Positions 1 to 8,058 of a stretch of DNA of 64,000 nucleotides are shown here, piece by piece; within the stretch, counting starts at the first letter, position 1; every line of letters starts with the position of its first letter. The stretch comes from Escherichia boydii (lineage in GTDB: Bacteria; Pseudomonadota; Gammaproteobacteria; Enterobacterales; Enterobacteriaceae), in contig CP169086.1 in the NCBI GenBank assembly GCA_041890495.1, forward strand, positions 3,038,001 through 3,102,000, written 5' to 3'. The notes under the pieces were generated by a model. The model did not search any database. It was not told where the DNA came from and saw only the letters and a program-made list of their open reading frames with translations. Both the position numbers and the translations under genes were made by a program.

Positions 1-1364
1 GCCCGGGCATCAATGGAAAACGTATCCGCCGGGAAGCGCGGCTTGCGCTCAAGCAGCAGGCCCAGCTCGGGCACGAGGCTGACGGCCAGCGCCTCGTGTC
101 CTTCCAGGGCGCGAGATAGGCGGATTTTCCACTTCGCCACCTCGTCTGCCGGTAGGCCCAGCAGGTGCAGCGTCAGGGGGCGGAATGCGGAGCTTAATAC
201 GCCGTAGGGCAATGACGGTGAAAACTGATCCACTTTGCCCACCGCCATCAGCACCGTACGCTGCTGGAGCGTTTTTAACGCCGTCGCAATGATGGATGAT
301 TTGCCGATCCCCGACGGCCCGCCGATGGTCACCAGCTCCGGCACGCGGTTCTGCCCCACCCGCTCAAACGCGGCAATGACGTCATTCGCCTGCGGATGCG
401 TCGCGAACAGCGAGTCCGCCAGAAGAATGGCCGGGGTGCGGTCCTGCTGGCCGGGGGTAAAGGCGACGATCTCGCCCTCACCGGTCAACGTCGCCTGGCA
501 GCGGCGGAGGTCGGCAATCAGCCCGTCAACCGTCTGGTAGCGGTTATCGGGATGCTTTTCCAGCAGCTTGAGGATGATGGTCGACAGCATTCCCGGCACG
601 TCCGGGCGTATCGCATCCGGGGCCAGCGGCGCCGAGGCAATATGGTAGTGCGCCCAGTTGGTCCGATCGTCCTCCCCCAGTTCAAACGGCAGGCGTCCGG
701 TCAGCAGTTCATACAGCACCACGCCAAGGCTGTAGAGATCGCTGCGGCCATCGACGGGGCGCTGGGTGCGGGAGGTGTGCTCCGGGGACATATACGCTGG
801 CGTGCCGCCTGAAACGGCAAGCCGGGTCTGCGCGAAGGCACCGGAGAGGCTGCATGAAAGACCGAAGCTGCCCAGACGGCAGGTGGCATCGTGATGAACA
901 AAAATATTGCCGGGTTTGATATCGCCGTGGATCAGGTTTTGCAGATGCATCTGGCGCAGAGGAACGCAGATCTGGATCGCCAGCTCGATAAAGCGCGCGA
1001 TCCCCGAGATCGCCCTGCCCGCGCGCCGCGCCAGCAGCTCAAACGAAAACGGGGCGTACACCAGCGCGAAGCGTCCCCGGTACTGGGTGGACGCGACGGC
1101 GCGAATGGCCCAGCTGTCCTGCAGCGCGTCACGCAGCGCAAACTCGTTTTTCAGCAGCCGGGTGGCCCGCTCTTCCTCTTCGTCGCTGACCGCGGTGGCG
1201 ATAATGAACGAGCCGCCGGAATGAGGATGTCGCGCGTGCATCCAGGCGATTCCGCCCTCCTGCGCCAGCACGGTAAAAATCACATCCTCTTTAAGGACAA
1301 AAACCCGCCCCTGGTGAAGGTTCCCCTGGGCGGGCCAGAATGCAGGCTGCTCGTGTTCGTTCAT
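1..1364 (-). CDS. Hybrid Ser/Thr protein kinase / ATPase / histidine kinase sensor, 3' part cut by window edge
   Basis: The visible N-terminal ~455 residues start at an ATG 9 bp after the stop of the receiver gene upstream. They carry an eukaryotic-type Ser/Thr kinase domain: an HGDIKPGN catalytic loop (Asp about residue 148), a GGTPAYMSPE activation segment and SDLYSLGVVLYELLTG. A second ATPase domain follows, with the P-loop GPSGIGKSS (Lys about 355). This is the start of the large kinase-AAA-GAF-histidine kinase family; the GAF and kinase C-terminal parts would lie left of the window, so their presence is inferred. The neighbouring lone receiver suggests a phosphorelay. Substrate and signal are unknown. 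Confidence 0.85.
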   Translation of the reverse strand, partial: MNEHEQPAFWPAQGNLHQGRVFVLKEDVIFTVLAQEGGIAWMHARHPHSGGSFIIATAVSDEEEERATRLLKNEFALRDALQDSWAIRAVASTQYRGRFALVYAPFSFELLARRAGRAISGIARFIELAIQICVPLRQMHLQNLIHGDIKPGNIFVHHDATCRLGSFGLSCSLSGAFAQTRLAVSGGTPAYMSPEHTSRTQRPVDGRSDLYSLGVVLYELLTGRLPFELGEDDRTNWAHYHIASAPLAPDAIRPDVPGMLSTIILKLLEKHPDNRYQTVDGLIADLRRCQATLTGEGEIVAFTPGQQDRTPAILLADSLFATHPQANDVIAAFERVGQNRVPELVTIGGPSGIGKSSIIATALKTLQQRTVLMAVGKVDQFSPSLPYGVLSSAFRPLTLHLLGLPADEVAKWKIRLSRALEGHEALAVSLVPELGLLLERKPRFPADTFSIDAR

Positions 1365-1373
1365 CCGCGATCC

Positions 1374-1754
1374 TTATTGTCGGCGGGCCAGCTCCCGCTG
1401 AATATGATCCAGCAGAATATCGATGTTAATCGGCTTACGCAAAAAAGCAGCGGCGCCCAGACCGAGAGCGTACCGCTGCATATTTTCATCAGCATGACCG
1501 GAGATAAAGAGCACGGGCGGAGGCGGTACGGCCAGCAGCCGCAGCTTGTCAAACAGCTCAAGGCCGCTCATGCCCCGCAGCTTGATATCGGTGATCACCA
1601 GCGCCGCGCCGGACAGGGCAAGCGGATGGCTCAGAAATACCTCTGCCGAATCAAACGTGTCGGTTGAATAGCCTTCCGACTCCAGGAGATTACTCAACCC
1701 GCTGCGGACGGAACGTTCGTCATCAATGATGGCAATGCGCCACGGCAGCGTCAT
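1374..1754 (-). CDS. Stand-alone response regulator receiver protein
   Basis: This 126-residue protein consists only of a CheY-like receiver domain. The acidic pair is Asp11/Asp12, the phospho-acceptor is Asp56 in VITDIKLRGMSG, and the conserved Lys107 lies in FLRKPI. There is no output domain, so it probably acts by protein contact or as a relay to another regulator. It sits directly upstream of the hybrid kinase on the same strand (9 bp gap), so the two are almost certainly one operon and partners. The sequence is closest in style to FixJ/LuxR-type receivers. Confidence 0.88.
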   Translation of the reverse strand: MTLPWRIAIIDDERSVRSGLSNLLESEGYSTDTFDSAEVFLSHPLALSGAALVITDIKLRGMSGLELFDKLRLLAVPPPPVLFISGHADENMQRYALGLGAAAFLRKPINIDILLDHIQRELARRQ

Positions 1755-1774
1755 GCTGTTATTCCTCTAACCAG

Positions 1775-2038
1775 TCATTTAACGTCGCGAGGGTCCTTCG
1801 CGGGCGCGGGGGGCGCCGTGCCGCTGATTTTCGGTACGCATTCGTGACGAAACCAGGCGAGGGTGAGCGGTTCGCGACTCAGTAAACGTCGTCCCACCGG
1901 GATAAGCTGTTCGCCCACCAGCATGCCGAACAGGCCAAGCAGGGCGACAACCGGCGGTGCCGGGGAATGGACGTCGAGCAGAGCGTAAATTACCCCAGCA
2001 ACCACGCCGCACACCAGCGAAATTATCCATGCTTTCAT
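1775..2038 (-). CDS. XapX-domain small membrane protein (copy 2)
   Basis: An 87-residue protein with an N-terminal XapX (DUF1427) domain. Two hydrophobic helices flank a VHSPAPPVVALLGLFGMLVGEQ core, and a charged, proline-rich C-terminal tail follows. Function of the family is unknown. It overlaps the upstream copy by 4 bp (ATGA junction), so the two are translationally coupled. It lies between the kinase/receiver pair and the isochorismatase-fold hydrolase on the same strand. The two XapX proteins share the SPAPP.LALIGLLGML core and look like a tandem duplication that diverged mainly in the tail. Confidence 0.8.
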   Translation of the reverse strand: MKAWIISLVCGVVAGVIYALLDVHSPAPPVVALLGLFGMLVGEQLIPVGRRLLSREPLTLAWFRHECVPKISGTAPPAPAKDPRDVK

Positions 2039-2256
2039 GATGACGCTCCCGTCTGCGATGCCGCCTGCGGAACGGTCACCTGAGGAGGAGGGGCGCCGTC
2101 GCGGGATAAGAGATGACGCGTCGCCTGTTCACCCGCCAGCATCCCCAGCAGGCCAATCAGCGCCAGCGCGGGCGGCGCGGGGGAGCGCACCTTCAGCACG
2201 GCATACATCAGGCCAATCAACACGCCTGCCGCAAGGGATATCAGCCCAGTACTCAT
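2035..2256 (-). CDS. XapX-domain small membrane protein (copy 1)
   Basis: A 73-residue protein: N-terminal hydrophobic helix (residues ~4-20), the SPAPPALALIGLLGMLAGEQ XapX core forming a second helix, then a hydrophilic Ala/Pro/Gln-rich tail. It resembles the next gene, with which it overlaps by 4 bp. Translation probably starts at the ATG shortly after a GGAG-like site in TCTGGAGTTCACG. The family is annotated only by domain. Its repeated association here with a redox/hydrolase gene set is context, not proof of role. Confidence 0.8.
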   Translation of the reverse strand: MSTGLISLAAGVLIGLMYAVLKVRSPAPPALALIGLLGMLAGEQATRHLLSRDGAPPPQVTVPQAASQTGASS

Positions 2257-2317
2257 CGTGAACTCCAGAGAAAGAGGCAGCGGCGAGCCGGATGAGGGAC
2301 CAGCCCGCCGACGGGAC

Positions 2318-3004
2318 TTAGCGAGCCGGGACCGGCGCTAAGGTGCGGTGCTCGCTCTTCTGGCGAGACGGCGCTTTGTGCACCATGGTGTAGGCGTAAT
2401 CCACGCCCATGCCGTACGCGCCGGAGTGCTCGCGCACGATGTCCATCACTGCGGTGTAGGTCTCTTTACGCGCCCAGTCGCGCTGCCACTCCAGCATCAC
2501 CTGCTGCCAGGTCACCGGGATCACGCCCGCCTGGATCATGCGCTGCATCGCGTAGTCGTGGGCTTCTTTGGAGGTGCCGCCGGACGCGTCCGCCACCATA
2601 TAAATTTCGTAGTCGCCTTCCAGCATCGCGCACAGGGCGAAGCTGTTATTGCACACTTCGGTCCACAGACCGGCCACCACGACCTTCTTCTTGCCGTTGG
2701 CCTTCAGCGCGTCGCGCACCTTCTGGTCATCCCAGGAGTTCATGGAGGTACGCTCCAGAATGTCCTGGCCCGGGAACACGTCCAGCAGCTCCGGATAGGT
2801 GTTACCGGAGAAGCTTTCGGTCTCTACGGTGGTGATGATGGTCGGGATGTTGAACACCTTAGCCGCTTTCGCCAGCGCCACGGTGTTGTTTTTCAGCACC
2901 TGGCGGTCAATCGACTGCACGCCAAACGCCATCTGTGGCTGGTGATCGATAAAGATGATCTGACAGTTCGCAGGGGTTAACACTTCGAGCTTTGAAGAGG
3001 TCAT
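2318..3004 (-). CDS. Isochorismatase-fold cysteine hydrolase (YcaC-like)
   Basis: A 228-residue cysteine hydrolase of the isochorismatase superfamily. The catalytic residues visible are Asp20 in FIDHQPQ, Arg85 in the position usually held by Lys/Arg, and the nucleophile Cys118 in AGLWTEVCNNS. The cis-peptide Trp-Thr-Glu before Cys is typical of YcaC-type proteins, whose natural substrate is not established. A C-terminal extension of about 15 residues ends RTLAPVPAR. It is transcribed away from the amidohydrolase operon across a repeat-rich promoter region, suggesting shared control. Confidence 0.85.
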   Translation of the reverse strand: MTSSKLEVLTPANCQIIFIDHQPQMAFGVQSIDRQVLKNNTVALAKAAKVFNIPTIITTVETESFSGNTYPELLDVFPGQDILERTSMNSWDDQKVRDALKANGKKKVVVAGLWTEVCNNSFALCAMLEGDYEIYMVADASGGTSKEAHDYAMQRMIQAGVIPVTWQQVMLEWQRDWARKETYTAVMDIVREHSGAYGMGVDYAYTMVHKAPSRQKSEHRTLAPVPAR

Positions 3005-3105
3005 AGCATTTTCCAGTGGTTAAGGGTAGAAATCACCGCGAGCGCCGCGGCGATAAAGTCACCCTCATCCTGCGGCTTTCCCTCTCCGCGCGTAATTATC
3101 TCTTC

Positions 3106-3161
3106 GTATAGTTAACCTTAGGTATAGTTATACTTTGGTATACCTATCCTATTGTATAACT
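3106..3161. promoter_or_regulatory. Repeat-rich divergent operator region
   Basis: Between the hydrolase (left) and amidohydrolase (right) lie two direct copies of GTATAGTTA (3106-3114, 3122-3130), spaced 16 bp start to start. Two overlapping inverted repeats are also present: AGGTATA/TATACCT (3120-3126, 3139-3145) and AGTTATAC/GTATAACT (3126-3133, 3154-3161). The density of short TATA-rich repeats suggests a regulator binding site that controls both directions. The regulator is not identifiable from the window. Confidence 0.5.
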
Positions 3162-3223
3162 GGATCTTTGCCGAAACCGGTTCCCATAATCCTGACCATT
3201 CCCCTCTCAGTCAGGAGCAGTTT

Positions 3224-5095
3224 ATGGTTACCCCGGGTAAAGCCGATCTCATTCTGGTTAACGGCCAGTTTCACACCGTCGATCGCGAGAATCCTGTCGC
3301 GGAAGCCGTTGCCGTGCGCGACGGAAAATTTCTGGAAGTGGGTACCGTCGCCGAGGTGATGCAGCACCACGGCGACGGTACCAAAGTGGTCGACTTAAAA
3401 GGCCACACCGCCATCCCCGGCCTGAACGACTCGCACCTGCACCTGATCCGCGGCGGGCTGAACTACAACCTCGAGCTGCGCTGGGAAGGCGTACCGTCCC
3501 TGGCCGACGCCCTGCGGATGCTGAAAGAGCAGGCGCTGCGCACTCCGTCGCCGCAGTGGGTGCGCGTGGTGGGCGGCTGGACCGAGTTCCAGTTTGCCGA
3601 GCGCCGCATGCCGACGCTGGACGAAATTAACGACGCCGCGCCGGACACACCGGTCTTCATCCTGCACCTGTACGACCGCGCCCTGCTCAACCGCGCCGCG
3701 CTGAAGGTGGTCGGTTACACCAAAGACACGCCAAACCCGCCGGGCGGGGAGATCCAGCGCGACGCCAACGGCAACCCGACCGGGATGCTGATTGCCCGTC
3801 CGAACGCCATGATCCTCTACGCCACGCTGGCGAAAGGGCCGAAGCTGCCGCTGGAGCAGCAGGTTAACTCCACCCGCCAGTTCATGCGCGAGCTGAACCG
3901 TCTGGGGCTGACCAGCGCCATCGACGCGGGCGGCGGCTTCCAGAACTACCCGGAAGATTACGAGGTGATCGCCGAGCTGCACGAGAAAAAGCAGATGACC
4001 ATCCGCATCGCCTACAACCTCTTTACCCAGCGCCCTGGCCACGAGCTGGAAGACTTCGAAAAATGGACCGACATGCTCACGCCGGGCCAGGGCAGCGACT
4101 TCTTCCGCCACAACGGCGCGGGCGAGATGCTGGTCTTCTCCGCCGCCGATTTTGAAGATTTCCTCGAGCCGCGCCCTGACCTCGCGCCGGGCATGGAGGA
4201 CGAGCTGGAGCGCGTGGTGCGCCATCTGGTGGAGCACCGCTGGCCGTTCCACCTGCACGCTACCTATAACGAATCCATCAGCCGCATGCTGGACGTGTTC
4301 GAGAAGGTAAACCGCGACATTCCGTTCAACGGCCTGCACTGGTTCTTCGACCACGCGGAAACCGTTACCCAGGCCAACATCGACCGCATCAAAGCGCTCG
4401 GCGGCGGCATTGCCGTCCAGCACCGCATGGCCTTCCAGGGCGAGTACTTTGCCGAACGCTACGGCATCGAAGCTACCCGCCACACGCCGCCGGTGGCGAA
4501 AATGCTCGAGACCGGCGTGCCGGTGGGCCTGGGAACGGACGCCACCCGCGTGGCGAGCTACAACCCGTGGACCGCGCTCTACTGGCTGGTCTCCGGCCGC
4601 ACCGTCGGCGGGATGCAGATGTACGATCACAGCGCCCGTCTGGATCGCGATACCGCCCTGATGCTCTGGACCCAGGGCAGCGCGTGGTTCTCCAGCGAGC
4701 AGAACCAGAAGGGGCAGATTAAGGTCGGCCAGCTCGCCGACCTGGCGGTGCTGAGCAAAGACTACTTCCGCGTGCCGGAAGAGGAGATCAAGGGCATCGA
4801 GTCCGTTCTCACGGTGGTCAACGGCGACATCGTCTACGCCGCGGGCAGCTTTGGCCCGCTCGCGCCGCCGGCCATTCCGGTCCTGCCCGAGTGGTCCCCG
4901 GTAGTCAAGGTGCCTGGCCACTACCGCAGCGCGCCGCCGCAGGCCGCCCGCGTCGGCATGAACGCTGTTCATCACTGCAGCGGCCCGTGCGGGGTTCACA
5001 GCCACCAGCACGATTTCGCCCGCACGTCAGAGATGCCGGTGTCCGACGATAACGCTTTCTGGGGGGCGCTGGGCTGCAGCTGCTTTGCATTCTGA
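3224..5095 (+). CDS. YtcJ-type amidohydrolase
   Basis: A 623-residue member of the Amidohydro_3/YtcJ group. It begins with a beta strand rich ADLILVNGQFHTVD segment, then NDSHLHL, which holds the paired histidines that bind metal; HLHATYNE and FDHAE follow in the middle, and GTDATRV near residue 445 supplies the metal-site aspartate. I chose the ATG at 3224 because AGGAG lies 8 bp upstream; an in-frame ATG at 3152 has no such site. The C-terminal ~40 residues are Cys/His-rich. It overlaps the DoxX gene by 1 bp. The substrate is unknown, possibly an N-acyl or formamide compound. Confidence 0.85.
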   Translation: MVTPGKADLILVNGQFHTVDRENPVAEAVAVRDGKFLEVGTVAEVMQHHGDGTKVVDLKGHTAIPGLNDSHLHLIRGGLNYNLELRWEGVPSLADALRMLKEQALRTPSPQWVRVVGGWTEFQFAERRMPTLDEINDAAPDTPVFILHLYDRALLNRAALKVVGYTKDTPNPPGGEIQRDANGNPTGMLIARPNAMILYATLAKGPKLPLEQQVNSTRQFMRELNRLGLTSAIDAGGGFQNYPEDYEVIAELHEKKQMTIRIAYNLFTQRPGHELEDFEKWTDMLTPGQGSDFFRHNGAGEMLVFSAADFEDFLEPRPDLAPGMEDELERVVRHLVEHRWPFHLHATYNESISRMLDVFEKVNRDIPFNGLHWFFDHAETVTQANIDRIKALGGGIAVQHRMAFQGEYFAERYGIEATRHTPPVAKMLETGVPVGLGTDATRVASYNPWTALYWLVSGRTVGGMQMYDHSARLDRDTALMLWTQGSAWFSSEQNQKGQIKVGQLADLAVLSKDYFRVPEEEIKGIESVLTVVNGDIVYAAGSFGPLAPPAIPVLPEWSPVVKVPGHYRSAPPQAARVGMNAVHHCSGPCGVHSHQHDFARTSEMPVSDDNAFWGALGCSCFAF

Positions 5096-5502
5096 TGAAA
5101 AACACCACTATGCCGCCCCGGATCGACCTGGGGCTGTTCTTCCTGCGCCTGACCGGCAGCCTGCTGCTGCTCTATGTGCACGGCCTGCCGAAGGTACTGC
5201 ACTTCAGCGAAGAGCTGACGCGCATTGAAGATCCGTTCGGCTTCGGGCCCTGGGCAAGCCTGATCCCGGCGATTGTCGCCGAGGTGATTTGCCCGCTGTT
5301 GATCGTTGCGGGCGTGTACACCCGCCTGGCGTGCCTGCCGATCATCGCCGTGCTGCTGGTGGCGATGCTGGCGGTCCACCCGAACTGGTCGATTGCCGAA
5401 GGGCAGTTTGGCTGGCTGCTGCTGATTATCTTCACCACTCTCGCCCTCACCGGGCCGGGCCAGTGGCGGCTGCATCGTAAGGCGACGGAGAGGTTCGCAT
5501 GA
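5095..5502 (+). CDS. DoxX family membrane protein
   Basis: A 135-residue protein with four predicted membrane helices (about 12-28, 55-75, 80-98, 106-122). It carries the DoxX signature of a Gly-rich first helix with HGLPKVLHF, then VAEVICPLLIVAGVYTRLA. The ATG overlaps the stop of the amidohydrolase (TGATG), and the stop overlaps the start of the MFS gene by 4 bp, so it is the middle member of a tightly coupled operon. DoxX proteins are linked to redox or thiol stress in several bacteria; the role here is not known. Confidence 0.85.
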   Translation: MKNTTMPPRIDLGLFFLRLTGSLLLLYVHGLPKVLHFSEELTRIEDPFGFGPWASLIPAIVAEVICPLLIVAGVYTRLACLPIIAVLLVAMLAVHPNWSIAEGQFGWLLLIIFTTLALTGPGQWRLHRKATERFA

Positions 5503-7118
5503 CCCAGGTTAACGACGTTCGCGACGCACACGTCGAGACGACGCCCGCATCGACGGTTTCACCCTGGCAGCCGCTGAGCCAGCCGGTGTTCCGCATGCTG
5601 TGGATCGCCACGGTGGTCTCTAACGTCGGCTCATGGATGAGCGACGTCGGTATCAACTGGAGCATGCTGACCCTGAGCGCCGATCCTCTGGATATCGCGC
5701 TGGTGCAGGCGGCCAGCAGCCTGCCGATGTTCCTCTTTGCCCTGCCGTCCGGGGTAATGGCGGACATCGTCGACCGGCGTAAATACCTGCTCTTCTCCCA
5801 GCTGTGGGTGTTCATCGCCGCCGCCGGGCTGACGGTGCTCTCCTTCACCGGACACGTCACCCCCACCGTTCTGCTGGTGGCGACGTTTCTGCTGAGCGTG
5901 GGGGCGGCGATGAGCTCGCCGCCGTTCCAGGCCGTGGTGCCCGATCTGGTGAGCAAGCCGGAGCTGGGCGCCGCCGTGGCGCTGAACTCGCTCGGGGTAA
6001 ACATCAGCCGGGCGATTGGCCCCGCGCTGGGCGGTTTCCTGCTGTCTCTCGCCGGGCCGTGGATGGTGTTTTCCCTGAACGCGCTGTCCGTGGTTGGCGT
6101 GGCGTGGGTGCTGTGGCGCTGGCGTCCTGCCCCGTCCATTCAGCGTCTGCCGCCGGAGCACTTCTTCTCTGCGGTGCGTACCGGCATCCGCTACGTCCAC
6201 GCAGCCCCGGTGCTGCGCAACGTGCTGGTGCGTACCGTGGCGTTCTTTGTTTTCGGCAGCGCGGGCTGGGCGCTGCTGCCGCTGGTGGCGCGCCGCGAGC
6301 TGGGCTTAGGCCCGGCGGGCTACGGCGTAATGCTGGCGTGCATTGGCCTGGGGGCCATTGCCGGGGCCATTCTGCTGCCGCGCCTGCGCCAGCGGCTGAA
6401 CGCCGACCGCCTGATGGTGGCAGCCAGCCTGGTCTTTGCCCTCACCATGCTTGCGCTGGCGTTTGTGCGCCACGTCTGGCTGCTCAACCTGTTTGAGTTC
6501 TTCACCGGCTTCGCGTGGATTGCGGTGCTCTCGACGCTGAACCTCGGCGCGCAGCGCAGCGCCGCCCGCTGGGTGAAGGCCCGCGCGCTCGCGGTCTACC
6601 TGACGGTGTTCTTCGGCTCGATGACCACGGGCAGCGCCATCTGGGGGCAGATTGCCTCCCGGTTCGGCACCCCGACCGCGCTGGTTGTCGCCACGCTGGG
6701 GATGGTGCTGGCAAGCGCCACCGTATTGCGCTGGAAGCTGGAGAAAGACCCGGAATTAAACCTCGACCTGAGCGGCCAGCCGCTGGACGGCGTGGAGATC
6801 GACCTGCCGAACGAGCGCGGCCCGGTGCTGGTCTCGCACGAGTACATCATCGACCCGCACAACGCAAAAGCCTTCCTGGAGGCGGTACACGAGCTGCGCC
6901 GGGTGCGCCGCCGCGCCGGGGCGATGAGCTGGGCGGTTTACGAGGATATTGAGCGTCCAGGCCTGTTTATTGAGACCTTCCTGATGGGCTCGTGGATTGA
7001 GCATCTGCGCCAGCAGGAGCGCCACACCATGAATGACCTCCTGCTGCAGAGCCGCGTTCTGGCTTTTCATCAGGGCACAACATCACCGGCAATTCGTTAT
7101 CTGGTCGCGCCGGTATAA
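5499..7118 (+). CDS. MFS_3 family transporter with C-terminal ABM-like domain
   Basis: A 539-residue MFS protein of the MFS_3/EntS-like group. Twelve membrane segments span about residues 30-415, with the loop motif GVMADIVDRRKYL after helix 2. A soluble C-terminal ~100 residues (HEYIIDPHNAKAFLEAV through LAFHQG) look like an antibiotic-biosynthesis-monooxygenase fold, as is usual in this family. It begins inside the end of doxX (4 bp overlap) and is followed 30 bp later by the alpha/beta hydrolase. An export role is inferred from the family. Confidence 0.85.
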   Translation: MTQVNDVRDAHVETTPASTVSPWQPLSQPVFRMLWIATVVSNVGSWMSDVGINWSMLTLSADPLDIALVQAASSLPMFLFALPSGVMADIVDRRKYLLFSQLWVFIAAAGLTVLSFTGHVTPTVLLVATFLLSVGAAMSSPPFQAVVPDLVSKPELGAAVALNSLGVNISRAIGPALGGFLLSLAGPWMVFSLNALSVVGVAWVLWRWRPAPSIQRLPPEHFFSAVRTGIRYVHAAPVLRNVLVRTVAFFVFGSAGWALLPLVARRELGLGPAGYGVMLACIGLGAIAGAILLPRLRQRLNADRLMVAASLVFALTMLALAFVRHVWLLNLFEFFTGFAWIAVLSTLNLGAQRSAARWVKARALAVYLTVFFGSMTTGSAIWGQIASRFGTPTALVVATLGMVLASATVLRWKLEKDPELNLDLSGQPLDGVEIDLPNERGPVLVSHEYIIDPHNAKAFLEAVHELRRVRRRAGAMSWAVYEDIERPGLFIETFLMGSWIEHLRQQERHTMNDLLLQSRVLAFHQGTTSPAIRYLVAPV

Positions 7119-7148
7119 CCATAACCATCACCTGCACAGGAACACACT

Positions 7149-7970
7149 ATGGCAACGTTTAAGGCAAAAGACGGCACGCAGATTTACTACAAAGAAGGCG
7201 GCGCGGGCAAACCGGTTCTCTTCAGCCACGGCTGGCCGCTGGACGGCGACATGTGGGACAGCCAGCTGAACTACCTGGCCGAGCGCGGCTTCCGCGCCAT
7301 CGCCTTTGACCGCCGCGGTTTTGGCCGCTCGGATCAGCCGTGGAACGGTTACGACTACGACACCTTTGCGTCCGACATCAACGACCTGATCACCACCCTG
7401 GACCTGCGCGACGTGACGCTGGTGGGCTTCTCCATGGGCGGCGGCGACGTGACCCGCTACATCAACAACTACGGCAGCGCTCGCGTGGCTGGTCTGGCGC
7501 TGCTGGGCGCGGTCACGCCGATCTTCGGCAAATCCGACACCTTCCCGCAGGGTGTGGATCAGAGCGTGTTCGACGGCATTCGCGACGGACTGCGTAAAGA
7601 TCGCGCCCAGTTCATCAGCGACTTCGCCACCCCGTTCTACGGCATCAACGCCGGGCAAACCGTCTCTGCCGGTGCCCTGACCCAGACGCTGAACATCGCC
7701 CTGCTGGCGTCCCTGAAGGGCACCATCGACTGCGTGACCGCCTTCGGCGAAACCGACTTCCGCCCGGATATGGCGAAAATCGACGTGCCGACGCTGGTGA
7801 TTCACGGCAGCAACGACCAGATCGTGCCGTTTGAAAGCACCGGCAAGCTGGCGGCAGAGATGATTAAAAACGCCACGCTGAAGGTGTACGACAACGCGCC
7901 GCACGGCTTCGCGCTGACCCACCAGGACCAGCTCAACGAAGATCTGCTGGCGTTTGTGAAGTCGCTGTAA
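7149..7970 (+). CDS. Alpha/beta hydrolase, non-heme chloroperoxidase/arylesterase type
   Basis: A 273-residue single-domain hydrolase. The oxyanion motif is SHGWPLDGDMW, the nucleophile elbow is GFSMGG (Ser95), and the likely acid and base are Asp223 (HGSNDQIV) and His252 (APHGF). This is the pattern of bacterial cofactor-free perhydrolases and arylesterases. It starts after CACAGGAACACACT, which supplies AGGA at suitable distance. It is the last gene of the amidohydrolase-DoxX-MFS operon and is followed by a REP pair. The physiological substrate is unknown. Confidence 0.88.
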   Translation: MATFKAKDGTQIYYKEGGAGKPVLFSHGWPLDGDMWDSQLNYLAERGFRAIAFDRRGFGRSDQPWNGYDYDTFASDINDLITTLDLRDVTLVGFSMGGGDVTRYINNYGSARVAGLALLGAVTPIFGKSDTFPQGVDQSVFDGIRDGLRKDRAQFISDFATPFYGINAGQTVSAGALTQTLNIALLASLKGTIDCVTAFGETDFRPDMAKIDVPTLVIHGSNDQIVPFESTGKLAAEMIKNATLKVYDNAPHGFALTHQDQLNEDLLAFVKSL

Positions 7971-7983
7971 GTCATTAAGCGAA

Positions 7984-8058
7984 GCCTGATGGCGCTTCGC
8001 TTATCAGGCCTACAAGGGCTGGTCCTGTAGGCCGGGTAAGGCGCAGCCGCCACCCGGC
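7984..8058. repeat. REP pair (BIME)
   Basis: Two REP units face each other: GCCTGATGGCG...CAGGCCTAC (7984-8013) and the inverted GTAGGCCGGGTAAGG...CCACCCGGC (8027-8058). Each can form the usual palindromic stem. The pair lies between the convergent hydrolase and symporter genes and includes the last codons of the symporter. Confidence 0.9.

Noticed and set aside
3395..5011. Long open frame (538 codons) on the minus strand opposite the amidohydrolase
   Set aside because: High-GC shadow of a well-supported gene; Val/Arg/His-rich composition, no motif, no ribosome site.
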